A DNA stretch of 64,000 nt from UBA9160 sp035489755 (GCA_035489755.1 DATGZK010000021.1:62001-126000); one strand, 5' to 3'. Positions 7,818 to 17,009 are shown, counted from the stretch's first letter. Notes: generated by a model from the letters alone, not told the origin. Program-made: numbers and translations.

Positions 7818-8608
7818 GAGCCCGCGGGCCGGACCGACGGGATCTTGAACATGCGATAGGGCGCAGGCTGGTAGGTGAACAGGAGCGCGCGTCGCGGGCT
7901 TTCCGACCGATTCGGCTCCGAGCCGTGCACAACGTGCGGGCTGAAGAAAAGAAGACTTCCGGCCGGCATTTCTGCGGGCACCGCAAGCTCGGCGTCGAAG
8001 CTACGCGGGTCGGTGAAGAGCGGACCCAGCGTGCCCTCTCCCTCAAGACCCGGCAGCAGGCCGGCGCGATGGCTTCCCGGCACGAGGCACAAGCAGCCGT
8101 TCTCGCGACGTGCTTCGTCGAGGGCAAGCATCACATTCGCCAACCGGTCCACGTGAGCGCAGTCGAAGACCCAGTAGGGCGAATCCTGGTGCCAGCGGAA
8201 GCGAGAGCCTTCGCGCGGCCGTTTGAGATTGAGCTTGTCGGTGAACAGGCACAGCTCGTCCGCGCCCACGAGATCGCGCATCGGCTCGACAAAGCGCGGG
8301 TCGTCGACCAACTCATCAAAGCGCGGATCGAGCCTGTGGAAGGGCTCGAGTACGCGCACGGTCTGCAAGCCCTCCTGGTGCTCGAGCTGGATCGTGGTGC
8401 CACCGGCCTCGACGTAGCGGTTGCCGTCGATGGCATACAGCGCGTCAGGCGCGCGGGCCGCGCACTCCGCCTCCGCCACCGCACGCTCAGCCGCGGCCCG
8501 CAGGTCCGCGAGCTCATCGCGATCGAAGACCGCCTGGCGGACGAAAAATCCGTCTTGCTCGTAGGCCTTGCGCTCTTCCTGTGTGGCCCGGGGGGCTTTG
8601 CGCGTCAC
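7802..8608 (-). CDS. Phytanoyl-CoA dioxygenase (PhyH) family protein
   Basis: Fe(II)/2-oxoglutarate-dependent dioxygenase of 268 residues. The iron triad is visible: H140 and D142 in RWHQDSPYW and H228 in SPHVVHGSEPNRS, with the 2-oxoglutarate-binding arginine in SPRRALLFTY. The N-terminal EQDGFFVRQAVF is the normal family entry. The GTG start at 8608 lies 7 bases after the typA stop, so it is the second gene of a typA-phyH operon. The substrate is unknown; relatives hydroxylate branched fatty acyl-CoAs and many small molecules. Confidence 0.88.
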   Translation of the reverse strand: MTRKAPRATQEERKAYEQDGFFVRQAVFDRDELADLRAAAERAVAEAECAARAPDALYAIDGNRYVEAGGTTIQLEHQEGLQTVRVLEPFHRLDPRFDELVDDPRFVEPMRDLVGADELCLFTDKLNLKRPREGSRFRWHQDSPYWVFDCAHVDRLANVMLALDEARRENGCLCLVPGSHRAGLLPGLEGEGTLGPLFTDPRSFDAELAVPAEMPAGSLLFFSPHVVHGSEPNRSESPRRALLFTYQPAPYRMFKIPSVRPAGSYFGR

Positions 8609-8615
8609 GGCGAAC

Positions 8616-10418
8616 CTAGCGCTTGCGGCGGCTCGCCAGGAGCTCGCGCTTGCGCAGTCGCAACGACGCAGGCGTCACCTCGAGGAGCTCGTCCTCTTCG
8701 ATCCACTCGAGGGCGGTCTCGATGGTCAGCCTGCGCGGCGGCGTGAGGATCGTGTTCTCATCCCGGCCCGCTGCGCGGATATTCGTAAGCTTCTTGGCCC
8801 GCGCGAGATTGACGTTCATGTCGCCAGGGCGGCGATTCTCCCCGACCACCTGGCCTTCGTAGATCGGCTCCCCTGCGCCGACAAACAGCGCGGCACGCTC
8901 TTGGATGTGGAAAATGCTGTAGCCGGTGGCGACGCCGGAATCGCTCGCGACGATGGCTCCCACGTCCCGCCGAGGGAGCTCGCCTGCGAAGGGTTCGTAG
9001 CCCCGCACGGTGCGGTGAAGCACACCCTCCCCGCGTGTATCCGTCAGGAACTCGCTGCGGTAGCCGAAAAGACCGCGGCTCGGTACGACAAACTGCAAGA
9101 CGGCCTGCCCGGCGCGCTGCTCCATCATCAGCAGGCGCCCTTTGCGCGCCGAAAGCTTCTCAATCACAGAGCCGGCGCAAGCCTCGCGCACCTCGGCCAC
9201 CACGTCCTCGACCGGCTCGCAAGCCCGACCGTCCACCTCGCGCACAATGATCTCGGGCCGTGAGACCGAAAACTCGTAGCCCTCGCGACGCATCGTTTCG
9301 ATCAGGACCGCGAGCTGCAGCTCACCGCGGCCCGCTACCTCGAAGGTGTCGGGCCCGTCGCCCGCTTCGACGCGGATGGAGACGTTGCCGAGCGCCTCCT
9401 TGCGAAGTCGATCACCGATCTGGCGGCTCGTGAGGAAGCGGCCCTCGCGGCCGGCGAAGGGCGAGGTATTCACAGAAAAGCGAACTCGGATCGTCGGCGG
9501 GTCGATTCCGATGCGCGGCAGCGGCTCGATGGCCGACGGATCACAGATCGTGTCGCCGATCTCGATCGAGTCGACGCCTGCGATCGTGCAAAGGTCGCCG
9601 GCCTCCGCGGCCTCAAGCTCCACGCGCTCGAGGCCGCGGGAGCCGAAGAGCTTGGTGATGCGGAAGGGCTCGGGCTTGCCCTGCTCCGGGATCCGGACCA
9701 CCGTGACGCCCCGGCGCAGCGTTCCGCGCTCGACCCGACCGATCACGAGACGACCGAGGAAATCGTCGTAGCCAAGGGTCACTGCCTGGAACTGCGCGGG
9801 ACCGTCGGGGTCCACGCGAGGGGCCGGCGCCTTGGTAAGGATGGTCTCGAGCAAGGGTCGTAGGTCCACCCGTCGGGCCCCCGGATCCAGGGCTGCGTTG
9901 CCTTCCTTGGCCGAGGCGTAGACCACGGGAAAGTCGAGCTGGGCGTCGCTTGCACCGAGCTCCACCAAGAGGTCGAAGACCTCGTCGACCACGGCGTGCG
10001 CGCGCTGCTCGGGCCGGTCGATCTTGTTGACGACGACGATCGGGCGCAGTCCGTGGGCGAGCGCTTTGCGCAGAACGAATCGCGTCTGAGGCATGACGCC
10101 CTCGACCGCGTCCACCAGCAACAGCACGGCGTCCACCATGCCGAGCACCCGCTCGACCTCGCCGCCGAAGTCGGCATGGCCAGGGGTGTCCACGAGGTTG
10201 ATGCGAACGCCTTCGAACTCGATCGCCGTGTTCTTGGCGTGGATGGTAATGCCGCGCTCGCGCTCCAGGTCCTCGTTGTCCATGGCGCGCTCGGCGACAG
10301 CCTGGTTGGCACGAAAGGCCCCCGTCTGGCGCAGGAGCCCATCGACCAGCGTCGTCTTGCCGTGATCGACGTGCGCGATGATCGCGAGATTGCGGATTTC
10401 TTTGCGGGGACGGCGCAT
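8616..10418 (-). CDS. typA: Ribosome-associated translational GTPase TypA/BipA
   Basis: 600-residue ribosome-binding GTPase of the EF-G family needed under stress and for ribosome assembly. G motifs: IIAHVDHGKTTLVDGLL (G1), RERGITIHAKNT (G2), DTPGHADFGGEVERVL (G3), VVNKIDRPEQR (G4) and YASAKEGNA (G5). Domain II and the EF-G-like domains III and V follow, ending in the TypA-specific C-terminus with PPRRLTIETALEWIEEDELLEVTP. Length and start (ATG 10418, MRRPRKEIRNLAII) agree with the family. First gene of an operon with the PhyH protein. Confidence 0.98.
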   Translation of the reverse strand: MRRPRKEIRNLAIIAHVDHGKTTLVDGLLRQTGAFRANQAVAERAMDNEDLERERGITIHAKNTAIEFEGVRINLVDTPGHADFGGEVERVLGMVDAVLLLVDAVEGVMPQTRFVLRKALAHGLRPIVVVNKIDRPEQRAHAVVDEVFDLLVELGASDAQLDFPVVYASAKEGNAALDPGARRVDLRPLLETILTKAPAPRVDPDGPAQFQAVTLGYDDFLGRLVIGRVERGTLRRGVTVVRIPEQGKPEPFRITKLFGSRGLERVELEAAEAGDLCTIAGVDSIEIGDTICDPSAIEPLPRIGIDPPTIRVRFSVNTSPFAGREGRFLTSRQIGDRLRKEALGNVSIRVEAGDGPDTFEVAGRGELQLAVLIETMRREGYEFSVSRPEIIVREVDGRACEPVEDVVAEVREACAGSVIEKLSARKGRLLMMEQRAGQAVLQFVVPSRGLFGYRSEFLTDTRGEGVLHRTVRGYEPFAGELPRRDVGAIVASDSGVATGYSIFHIQERAALFVGAGEPIYEGQVVGENRRPGDMNVNLARAKKLTNIRAAGRDENTILTPPRRLTIETALEWIEEDELLEVTPASLRLRKRELLASRRKR

Positions 10419-10572
10419 TGGGCGCGGACCCTAGCAGACGCAGGCAGCGGCTGCGCGCGCGGAGGCCCGAAAGGCCGCTTTGCAGCGGTTTTACGCAAGT
10501 TTCACAGGCAAGCCCCACATTTGTGCCGACCCCCCCCTATGCTTCCTCAGGCAGATCCTGGAGGTGAATTCG

Positions 10573-11460
10573 ATGACCGCTCCCGCAGAACGCCTCGCGG
10601 CGCCCGCAGTCAAAGACGCGGATGGGCCGTGGCGCCGTACGAACGTCATACCTCGGATCGTCTACTGGGGGATTCACGCCGCATGTTTTGCGGCGTTCTT
10701 CACCGGGGTGTCGCGGACGGACCTCATCCTGTTCGGGGCCACACTGTCGGTGCGCATGCTCGGGATCACGGCGGGCTATCACCGCTACTTCGCACACCGG
10801 ACCTATCGCACGAGCCGACCGTTTCAGTTTGCACTGGCCTTCCTCGGGGCGACCGCCACACAGAAGGGTCCCCTTTGGTGGGCGGGCCACCATCGCACTC
10901 ATCACGCCTACTCGGATGAGCCGGGGGATGTGCACTCCCCTCGCGACGGCTTCTACTACTCCCACCAGGGGTGGATCTTCGACAGCCGCTGGGACGATAC
11001 GCCGACCGAGCTGATTCGGGACTTCGCGCGCTTCCCGGAGCTTGTGTGGCTGAACCGCTGGCACATCCTTCCGCCCGCGCTGCTCGCAATCCTGTGCTAC
11101 GCGGTCGGAGGCTTCTCGGGCCTGATCTGGGGCTATGCCATCTCGACCACGGTGCTTTGGCATCTCACCTATTCCATCAACTCCCTCGCCCACCGCTGGG
11201 GTACGCGGCGCTATGCGACCTCGGACACCAGCCGGAACAACTGGCTCCTTGGACTCCTCACCTTTGGCGAGGGCTGGCACAACAACCACCACCACTACAT
11301 GGCGAGCACGCGCCAGGGTTTCTTCTGGTGGGAGATCGACGTGACCTATTACGTGCTGCGCGCGCTCGCCGCAGTGGGCCTCGTCTGGGATCTGCGCGAA
11401 CCCCCGGCGGGTGTCATCACCCCCGACAAAGGCGAGCGCGGGCTGCCCGAAGCCGCGTAG
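10573..11460 (+). CDS. Acyl-CoA / fatty-acid delta-9 desaturase
   Basis: Membrane di-iron desaturase of 295 residues that introduces a cis double bond into a saturated acyl chain. The three histidine boxes are intact: HRYFAH, HHRTHHAYSD and HNNHHHY. Two hydrophobic hairpins flank them (about 28-65 and 150-190). ATG 10573 is chosen over an upstream frame start because TGGAGGTGA (10558-10566) lies just before it and the family starts near here. It is monocistronic, ending 6 bases from a convergent gene. It probably adjusts membrane fluidity; this organism could use it for aerobic unsaturated-lipid synthesis. Confidence 0.94.
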   Translation: MTAPAERLAAPAVKDADGPWRRTNVIPRIVYWGIHAACFAAFFTGVSRTDLILFGATLSVRMLGITAGYHRYFAHRTYRTSRPFQFALAFLGATATQKGPLWWAGHHRTHHAYSDEPGDVHSPRDGFYYSHQGWIFDSRWDDTPTELIRDFARFPELVWLNRWHILPPALLAILCYAVGGFSGLIWGYAISTTVLWHLTYSINSLAHRWGTRRYATSDTSRNNWLLGLLTFGEGWHNNHHHYMASTRQGFFWWEIDVTYYVLRALAAVGLVWDLREPPAGVITPDKGERGLPEAA

Positions 11461-11466
11461 TTCCCC

Positions 11467-12201
11467 TTAGCTCCGCTTCACTCGCACAAGCCGCCGGCGC
11501 GGCTTGCGCGGACTCGCGCCCGAAGCACGCAGCGCGGGAAACGCCAGACAGACCTCGGTTCCGCTCGCCGTCCTGCGCGTCGTCATCGCCCCGCCATCAC
11601 GCACGGCAAGGGCCTGGGCGATTTCGAGGGCAAGAGCCCTCCCGCGCGGCGGCGCCGATGGCGAACGGCGGCGGCCCGGCGCCCGTGCGGCGCTGTCCCG
11701 GACCGTGAAGACGACGCTCCCCCCTTTGCGCCGGGCGGAGACCACAGCGTCTTTGCCCCCCTCCATCGCCTCGCGTCCGGAGCGCACAAGGGTCAGCAAG
11801 ACATGATGAAGCGCGTCCGGATCGACCCGCACCTCAGGCAGCCCCTCCCGTACCTCCACATCGGGCGGGGCGACTGCACCATGCCCGTCGCGAAGGGCCC
11901 GCGCGACGGCGTCGAGTACGCTCGATGGTGACACGCGGATGCGGCTCTCCGGATCATCCGCGAGGAGAGGCCGCACGTGAGACAGCAGCCAGCCCGCCTG
12001 CGCAGCCAGGTCCTCGAGTGCCTCGGGCATGCCCTTGTTCTCCTCGCACGTGCGAGGGAGCAAATACGCGGAAAGACGGGCGGCGGCCAGGAGATTCCCA
12101 ACCTCGTGGCAGATCGCGCGCACGAGCTCCGCGGCGGGTGACGCACGACGGCGACCGGTGGAAGGCCTCTTCGGCGACGAGCGCCTGGGCATTTGCCCCA
12201 T
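11467..12201 (-). CDS. Histidine-kinase-like protein with degenerate ATP-binding domain
   Basis: Soluble 244-residue protein with a histidine-kinase layout. The H-box helix (AICHEVGNLLAAARLSAYLL, H32) is good. The ATPase half is eroded: the N-box has LTLVRSGREAME where kinases have an asparagine, the DxGxG box is replaced by RDSAARAP, and the G-box region reads PPRGRALALEIAQALA. It has no sensor or membrane segment. It may be a phosphotransfer or dimerisation protein, or a decaying kinase. It is the last gene of the run starting at the Gfo/Idh gene, 57 bases after the hupE-like stop; ATG 12201, ATG 12192 and TTG 12216 are all possible starts. Confidence 0.6.
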   Translation of the reverse strand: MGQMPRRSSPKRPSTGRRRASPAAELVRAICHEVGNLLAAARLSAYLLPRTCEENKGMPEALEDLAAQAGWLLSHVRPLLADDPESRIRVSPSSVLDAVARALRDGHGAVAPPDVEVREGLPEVRVDPDALHHVLLTLVRSGREAMEGGKDAVVSARRKGGSVVFTVRDSAARAPGRRRSPSAPPRGRALALEIAQALAVRDGGAMTTRRTASGTEVCLAFPALRASGASPRKPRRRLVRVKRS

Positions 12202-12258
12202 CTTATCAGGACGCAAGCCGAAGTATCAGGAGAGGAGAGCGACCCGTGGGCCTGCGCC

Positions 12259-13521
12259 TTAATGCGCGGCACGCGAGAGAAACCAGTAAAGGCCGGCCGC
12301 AAGGACAGGCGCCGAGCCCAATTGGATGAAGAGGGTCTGAGACGCCGGTCTTGCGCGAAAGGCGCGGCGCAGGAGCGGCCAAGCGACGAGCACGATGGCG
12401 AGCTGTCCAAGCTCAACACCGAGGTTAAAGCCGAGGAGGGCGTGGGCCACGCGGCCGGCAGGGAGCGCTGTCTCCGCCAAGGCCCCCGCGAACCCAAAGC
12501 CGTGGATGAGTCCAAACACGAACGCCACGAACCAGCGCAGCGATCCTGGCTGCGTCACCTCGCCCAGCAGCCCGAGGTAGCAGAAGGTGAAAAGGCCGAG
12601 CCCCGCGAGCGCCATGGCGGGTACGACAAAGCGACCGGTGAGCGATGCCAAGATGGAGAGCGCGAGCAGCGCGGCGAGCCCCGCGACCAGCCGGCGCCGC
12701 ACCGGCGCAGCCACCGTTTCCGCGAAGTTCTCGAAGGCAACCACCACGATCGAGAGGCCGATCAGCGCTTCGATCGCCTCTGAATCCGGACGGATCACGC
12801 CGAGAACACCAAGCGCGAGGGTCACGCTGTGGGCAGCGGTAAAACCGGTGACGATGGTGGCGACCTGGCGCACGGAGACTCCTGCCAAGAGCAGCGCCAG
12901 CAGGAACACGAGATGATCGACGCCGGTCACGATGTGAGCGACGCCGAGCCTGACATAGTCGAACAGGCCGCTGCCAAGGGTTGGAGCCGCAGAGCCGGGA
13001 ATCGCCACCGGGAAGCGGCGGCTCTCGAACACAAGGATGCGCTCCACGGGCGGTCCGCCTTCGACCTGTACCCGGGCCAGATGCAGGTGACTCGAGGACA
13101 CTTCGAACAGGCCATCGAACCGGATTTCGAGAGGCTCAGATCCCTCGCACTCGAGGTTCCAGGCCCGACCCAGCTGACCGGGATCGGCGCTCGCTACGCT
13201 CACCACCGGCCCGCTCGGGCGACACGGCAGGCCGGCGGCGTACAGCCGGACGTGTTGTGTCAGGTACTGATCGACGGCCGCGAGGGCTTCGGGACGCAGC
13301 GCGCCTTCGCTCGGCGAGAGGCCAGCCGCTTCGGGCAGGGCCGCCCCTAGATCGAGCCACGGGGCACGCACAACGACCCGCGCCGTTGCAGGCGGGCCCG
13401 GCCAGATCTCCCAAGACGAGGTCGAGCTGGAGCGTGTGTGCGCCCGGGCGCCGTTCGCGAGGGCGAGCGTCGCCGCAAGGACGAGGAGCCCGGCGAGGGC
13501 TCTGGGCCTGCGACCTTTCAC
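12259..13521 (-). CDS. HupE/UreJ family membrane protein
   Basis: 420 residues. A signal peptide (about 1-27, LAGLLVLAATLALANGARA) is followed by an exported domain of about 170 residues and then seven or so membrane segments with the HupE/UreJ signatures GVDHLVFLLALL, FTAAHSVTLALGVLG and VFGLIHGFGFAGALAE; the histidines in these helices are the putative metal-transport ligands. The family is linked to nickel/cobalt or hydrogenase/urease accessory transport, but no hydrogenase or urease is in view, so the substrate is unassigned. The GTG start overlaps the stop of the upstream PPIase gene (GTGA). Confidence 0.85.
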   Translation of the reverse strand: MKGRRPRALAGLLVLAATLALANGARAHTRSSSTSSWEIWPGPPATARVVVRAPWLDLGAALPEAAGLSPSEGALRPEALAAVDQYLTQHVRLYAAGLPCRPSGPVVSVASADPGQLGRAWNLECEGSEPLEIRFDGLFEVSSSHLHLARVQVEGGPPVERILVFESRRFPVAIPGSAAPTLGSGLFDYVRLGVAHIVTGVDHLVFLLALLLAGVSVRQVATIVTGFTAAHSVTLALGVLGVIRPDSEAIEALIGLSIVVVAFENFAETVAAPVRRRLVAGLAALLALSILASLTGRFVVPAMALAGLGLFTFCYLGLLGEVTQPGSLRWFVAFVFGLIHGFGFAGALAETALPAGRVAHALLGFNLGVELGQLAIVLVAWPLLRRAFRARPASQTLFIQLGSAPVLAAGLYWFLSRAAH

Positions 13522-14414
13522 CGGGGCGGTGCTTCGAAGCTGCGCGCGCGGACATCGGCACTCGCCCGAAGCTGCGCGAGATAGCGCGCAAGCGCGCGCT
13601 CCCCGACGCTCCGCAGGTACTCCGCGCGCACGGAATCGCGCACCTGCTCGAAGGGGAGGAGCTCGGCTGCCGCGCGCCCTCGGAGCGCGATCACGAAATA
13701 GCCGGCCGAGCCGCGCACCGGATCGCTCACTTCGCCCGCGTGGAGACGTTCGACGGCGAGCGCCGCGGAGGGACCGAGCCGCTCGCGCACTTCGTCGAGG
13801 GCAATCGGCTCTCGGGGCGGAACGAGCGGCGTCGTGTCGCCGAGCTGCGCCGCAAGCGCTGCGAAATCCTCGCCCTCCCGCGCCCGGCGCGCGAGCTCGG
13901 CGGCCCGCCGATAGGCCTCCGCTTCGGACCGGCCGCCCTCTTGAACGGCGGCCACCTCAAGCTCCACCCGGCCCGGGCGCATGAAGCGCTCCGCAAAGTC
14001 GCGATAGAAAGCTCGGAGCTCGTCCTCGTTCGGCTCGCTGGCTTCCGCCTCGGTCGTCACCGCAGACACCACGGCCGCCACAATCGCCCGGCGCGCGCTC
14101 CGCTCATAGCGGGGGAGCCCGAGCTCGATGCCGCGTTGGAGCAGGAGTTCCTCATCAATCATGCGATCCAGCAGGCGCTGGCGGGTGGGGGCATCGAGAT
14201 CGATGCTTTTGCGCTCGCTGGCCAGCGCTCCCACGAACTCTGCAAACGCCTCTTGGGTGATCACCTCGCCGTTGACGACGGCGACGCCGTCCGGGGGGAG
14301 CGCCCGCTGGGCGCGACCCGAGCGCACGATCGAAGCGGCCGCGAGCCCGATCCCCACGAGGGCACCCGCGAGCAGCAGCAAGACCGCCCGGCGATCGGCG
14401 CCCTCGCGGATCAA
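13518..14414 (-). CDS. Membrane-anchored parvulin-type peptidyl-prolyl isomerase (SurA/PpiC-like)
   Basis: 298-residue periplasmic foldase candidate. An N-terminal membrane anchor (about 10-30, AVLLLLAGALVGIGLAAA) is followed by a SurA-like segment (VAVVNGEVITQEAFAEFV ... LLDRMIDEELLLQRGIELGL) and a parvulin-type domain at about 160-265 (AAELARRAREGEDFAALAAQ, GEVSDPVRGSAGYFVIALRG). The start is TTG overlapping the stop of the upstream dehydrogenase (TTGA). It lies directly before the hupE-like gene with a GTGA overlap; together they form an exported-protein pair, as seen with other HupE/UreJ_2-type genes that travel with a PPIase. Confidence 0.85.
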   Translation of the reverse strand: MIREGADRRAVLLLLAGALVGIGLAAASIVRSGRAQRALPPDGVAVVNGEVITQEAFAEFVGALASERKSIDLDAPTRQRLLDRMIDEELLLQRGIELGLPRYERSARRAIVAAVVSAVTTEAEASEPNEDELRAFYRDFAERFMRPGRVELEVAAVQEGGRSEAEAYRRAAELARRAREGEDFAALAAQLGDTTPLVPPREPIALDEVRERLGPSAALAVERLHAGEVSDPVRGSAGYFVIALRGRAAAELLPFEQVRDSVRAEYLRSVGERALARYLAQLRASADVRARSFEAPPR

Positions 14415-15706
14415 GCCCCAGGTCCGGCGCCGGCGGTCCTCTCCGCGCGCTGGCGGAAAGCCGCCATCTCGACCACCCGGCCTGCGGTGCGCGACTCCTC
14501 TGCCGCAAAGCCCAACAGATGGCTCTCGAGGGAAATGCGGCCCGAGGTGCGGATCTCGCCAAGAGCACCGCGCGCGATCACCTCGACGAAGTGTCGCAAG
14601 AGGCCATCGTCGCCGCCGAAATGCCCGAAGATCGAACCCCCCGTGGAGTGCCGCTCCCGATCCAGGGCTCCGTGGCGTGAGACCTCGATCACACCTTCTT
14701 GGAAGACCCCACGCAGCTCACCGAGTGTGCCGGTGATGCGGATCGTGCGGCGCTCTTCGCTCGCGAGCCCTTGCATCGTGAAGGTCGCCGTGACACCGCT
14801 CTCGAATTCAACGACCAGCACCTGATGGTCGGGAACATCGTTGTCGCAGCGATAGACGCAGCGTCCGTAGGGCCCCGTCTCGAGCGCGCGGCGGCGCGCA
14901 GCGCGGGAAGGATCGAGCGATACGTCCGTCCACGGCCACAACTGCGCGGTGCGGTCGTCGGGCCCGGTATAGAATCGCACCGCGTCGTGTAGGCAGCGCT
15001 CCTGTACCGGGCAGCCGTCGGCGCAGCGCTCCGGCGCGCCCGCCGGCGCGTCTGATTCGCGGAAGTGGGAGAGGCTTCCGAACGAGGCCACACGAGCTGC
15101 GGGAGATTCGACGAACCACGCCAGCAAGTCGAGGTCATGGCAGGTCTTGGCGAGGACGATGGGAGCTGCGATCGAGCGATTGCGGAACTTCCCGCGGACG
15201 TAAGAGTGTGTCATGTGCCAGTACGCAACATGCTCTTTCATGTCCACTGCGATGATGCGGCCGAGTCGCCCGCTTTCCAGAATCTCGTGCACTTTCGTGT
15301 AGAAGGGCGTGTAGCGAAGCACGTGACCGATCTGCAGGATGCGTCCCGCGCGCTCCGCCGCTCGAACCACCCGCACGCAGTCTGCAGCCTCGGGTGCAAT
15401 GGGCTTTTCGAGAAGCACGTGATAGCCCCGGGCCAGTGCCGCGAGGGCGGGTTCGACGTGTTGCGTGTCGCCGGTGGCGATGATGGCGACCGGCGCGAGC
15501 TGCGGCCGCTCGAAGAGCTCCGCCCAACCGCTCCACGCGCGATCGCGCCCGAGGCCGTGCTCGGCGGCCGTCGCGGAGCGGCGTTCCTCGTTGGGCTCGG
15601 CGAGTGCGACCACACGCAAGAGCTCGGGGTTGGCCCGCGCGAAGGCGCCGTAGGTAAAGCGGCCCCGATTGCCCGCCCCGATCACCACCGCCTCGACCGC
15701 GGCCAT
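14411..15706 (-). CDS. Gfo/Idh/MocA-family NAD(P)-dependent oxidoreductase
   Basis: 431 residues. The N-terminal Rossmann fold begins AAVEAVVIGAGNRGRFTYG, and the family signature YHVLLEKPIAPEAADC holds the catalytic lysine of the EKP motif. The C-terminal half carries a cysteine-rich insert (CADGCPVQERC and later GRCVYRCDNDVPDHQ) typical of a subgroup of these enzymes and possibly metal-binding. It likely oxidises a cyclitol or sugar; the substrate cannot be told. ATG 15706 is preceded by GAGGAGGG; an earlier frame start at 15754 would overlap the divergent ferredoxin gene. It heads the operon with the PPIase and HupE genes. Confidence 0.88.
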   Translation of the reverse strand: MAAVEAVVIGAGNRGRFTYGAFARANPELLRVVALAEPNEERRSATAAEHGLGRDRAWSGWAELFERPQLAPVAIIATGDTQHVEPALAALARGYHVLLEKPIAPEAADCVRVVRAAERAGRILQIGHVLRYTPFYTKVHEILESGRLGRIIAVDMKEHVAYWHMTHSYVRGKFRNRSIAAPIVLAKTCHDLDLLAWFVESPAARVASFGSLSHFRESDAPAGAPERCADGCPVQERCLHDAVRFYTGPDDRTAQLWPWTDVSLDPSRAARRRALETGPYGRCVYRCDNDVPDHQVLVVEFESGVTATFTMQGLASEERRTIRITGTLGELRGVFQEGVIEVSRHGALDRERHSTGGSIFGHFGGDDGLLRHFVEVIARGALGEIRTSGRISLESHLLGFAAEESRTAGRVVEMAAFRQRAERTAGAGPGA

Positions 15707-15747
15707 GGGGTCCCTCCTCGCAGCCCTCGGTATACTAACGGACTTGC

Positions 15748-16170
15748 ATGGCACACCCCGAAGTCGCTGCTGGCACCGACGACGAGCTCACGCGCATTGC
15801 GCAAAAGCTTCGCATCGGCGCGTACACCCGCCACATCCTGCTGTGCGTGGGCGGAGACTGTGCACCGGCGCCCGAGGCGCTCGCGTCCTGGGAGTTTCTG
15901 AAGCGACGCCTGCGTGAGCTCGGGCTCGTGGGCGTCGGCGGCAGCGTCTACCGCTCCAAGGTGCAGTGCCTCCAGATCTGCCGTCGAGGACCGATCGCCG
16001 TGGTCTACCCCGAAGGCACCTGGTACCACGGATGTACACCCGAAACGCTCGAGCGCATCCTCCAGGAGCATGTGATCGGTGGGCGGATCGTCGCGGAGTT
16101 CGCGTTCGCGTCGAACCCGCTGTGCGCAGCGCCGCCCGTCCCGAGCGGAGGCGCAGGGGACAAGACGTGA
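15748..16170 (+). CDS. (2Fe-2S) ferredoxin, thioredoxin-like fold
   Basis: 140-residue electron carrier of the thioredoxin-like (Shethna or NuoE-related) ferredoxin class. Cluster cysteines C33, C38, C74 and C78 lie in LLCVGGDCAP and KVQCLQICRRGPIAVVYPEG; a further C96 follows in TWYHGCTPE, as in relatives. No redox partner is adjacent except the divergent dehydrogenase 42 bases away. Its stop overlaps the GTG of the following PP2C gene (GTGA), so the two products are made in step. Confidence 0.87.
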   Translation: MAHPEVAAGTDDELTRIAQKLRIGAYTRHILLCVGGDCAPAPEALASWEFLKRRLRELGLVGVGGSVYRSKVQCLQICRRGPIAVVYPEGTWYHGCTPETLERILQEHVIGGRIVAEFAFASNPLCAAPPVPSGGAGDKT

Positions 16171-16982
16171 GAGCGGCTTGGCTCCGCGGCCGGGACCACG
16201 GTGAACTCGGTGCCATCGAAACCTGCGCCGAAGGCGTTGCAGCGCTTGCCCTCTCCATGGGCGGCGCCAAGAAGGTGTACGCACACACGGATCCCAACGA
16301 GGACGGCGCGCTGTTCGCCTTGGGCTCAGGAGGAGCGCTGCTCGCCGTGGCCGACGGACACGGCGGTGTCGACGCTTCCGACGCGGCTCTCGCCTGCGTG
16401 CTCGAGACGCTGGCCCCGCGCTGGACCTCGAGGGAGCTGCCGCTGCGCGGTGGCTGGGAGGAGGAGGCCCTTTCCGGGCTGGCCGCGTGCGAGACCGCCA
16501 TTTTGAAACGCGCCGCGTCCGGCGGGCGCCGCCTCTCGCGGACCACGCTCGCCATCGCCATCGTCCGGCCGGCCGAAGGCTTCCTGTTCTTTGTGTCGAT
16601 CGGCGACAGCCACCTCTATCAGGTGTGTGGCGAGACGGCGCTCGACCTCGCGGGCGAGCGGTCGGTGAGCGGAAGGCTGTTCTTCTTGGGCGTGGGCCAA
16701 GATAGGACCGCATCCCTGCGCGAGAGGTGTGTGCTCGGCGCGGAGACGCTGGGGGGCGTTCGTGCCATCGTGCTCGCGACCGATGGCTTGTCCGAGCGAG
16801 GCGTGGGTGTGGACGATCCCGCTCTCACCGTGGCCCAGGTATGTGCGCGCGCGGCGCGCGCTCCGGGGATGCTGCGCGCGCTCGAGACTTCGCGCGGCCT
16901 CGTGCAGGCCGCGCTCGACGCCCAGCGCCGCAACACATCCGGGGACAATGTCGCCGCGGCGGTGGTCTGGCTCGAAGCGTAG
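16167..16982 (+). CDS. PP2C-family serine/threonine phosphatase
   Basis: 271-residue metal-dependent phosphatase. Metal and catalytic motifs: DPNEDGALFA (motif 1), LLAVADGHGGVD (motif 2), SIGDSHLYQV, VLATDGLSE and SGDNVAAAVVW near the C-terminus. GTG 16167 overlaps the ferredoxin stop; frame extension further upstream would run through the ferredoxin gene and is rejected. No kinase partner lies nearby. The relatively degenerate central part (VSGRLFFLGVGQD) suggests a divergent, lineage-specific subgroup. Confidence 0.85.
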   Translation: MRAAWLRGRDHGELGAIETCAEGVAALALSMGGAKKVYAHTDPNEDGALFALGSGGALLAVADGHGGVDASDAALACVLETLAPRWTSRELPLRGGWEEEALSGLAACETAILKRAASGGRRLSRTTLAIAIVRPAEGFLFFVSIGDSHLYQVCGETALDLAGERSVSGRLFFLGVGQDRTASLRERCVLGAETLGGVRAIVLATDGLSERGVGVDDPALTVAQVCARAARAPGMLRALETSRGLVQAALDAQRRNTSGDNVAAAVVWLEA

Positions 16983-17009
16983 GCGACGGCGGACCGACGC
17001 CCGGCGGTG

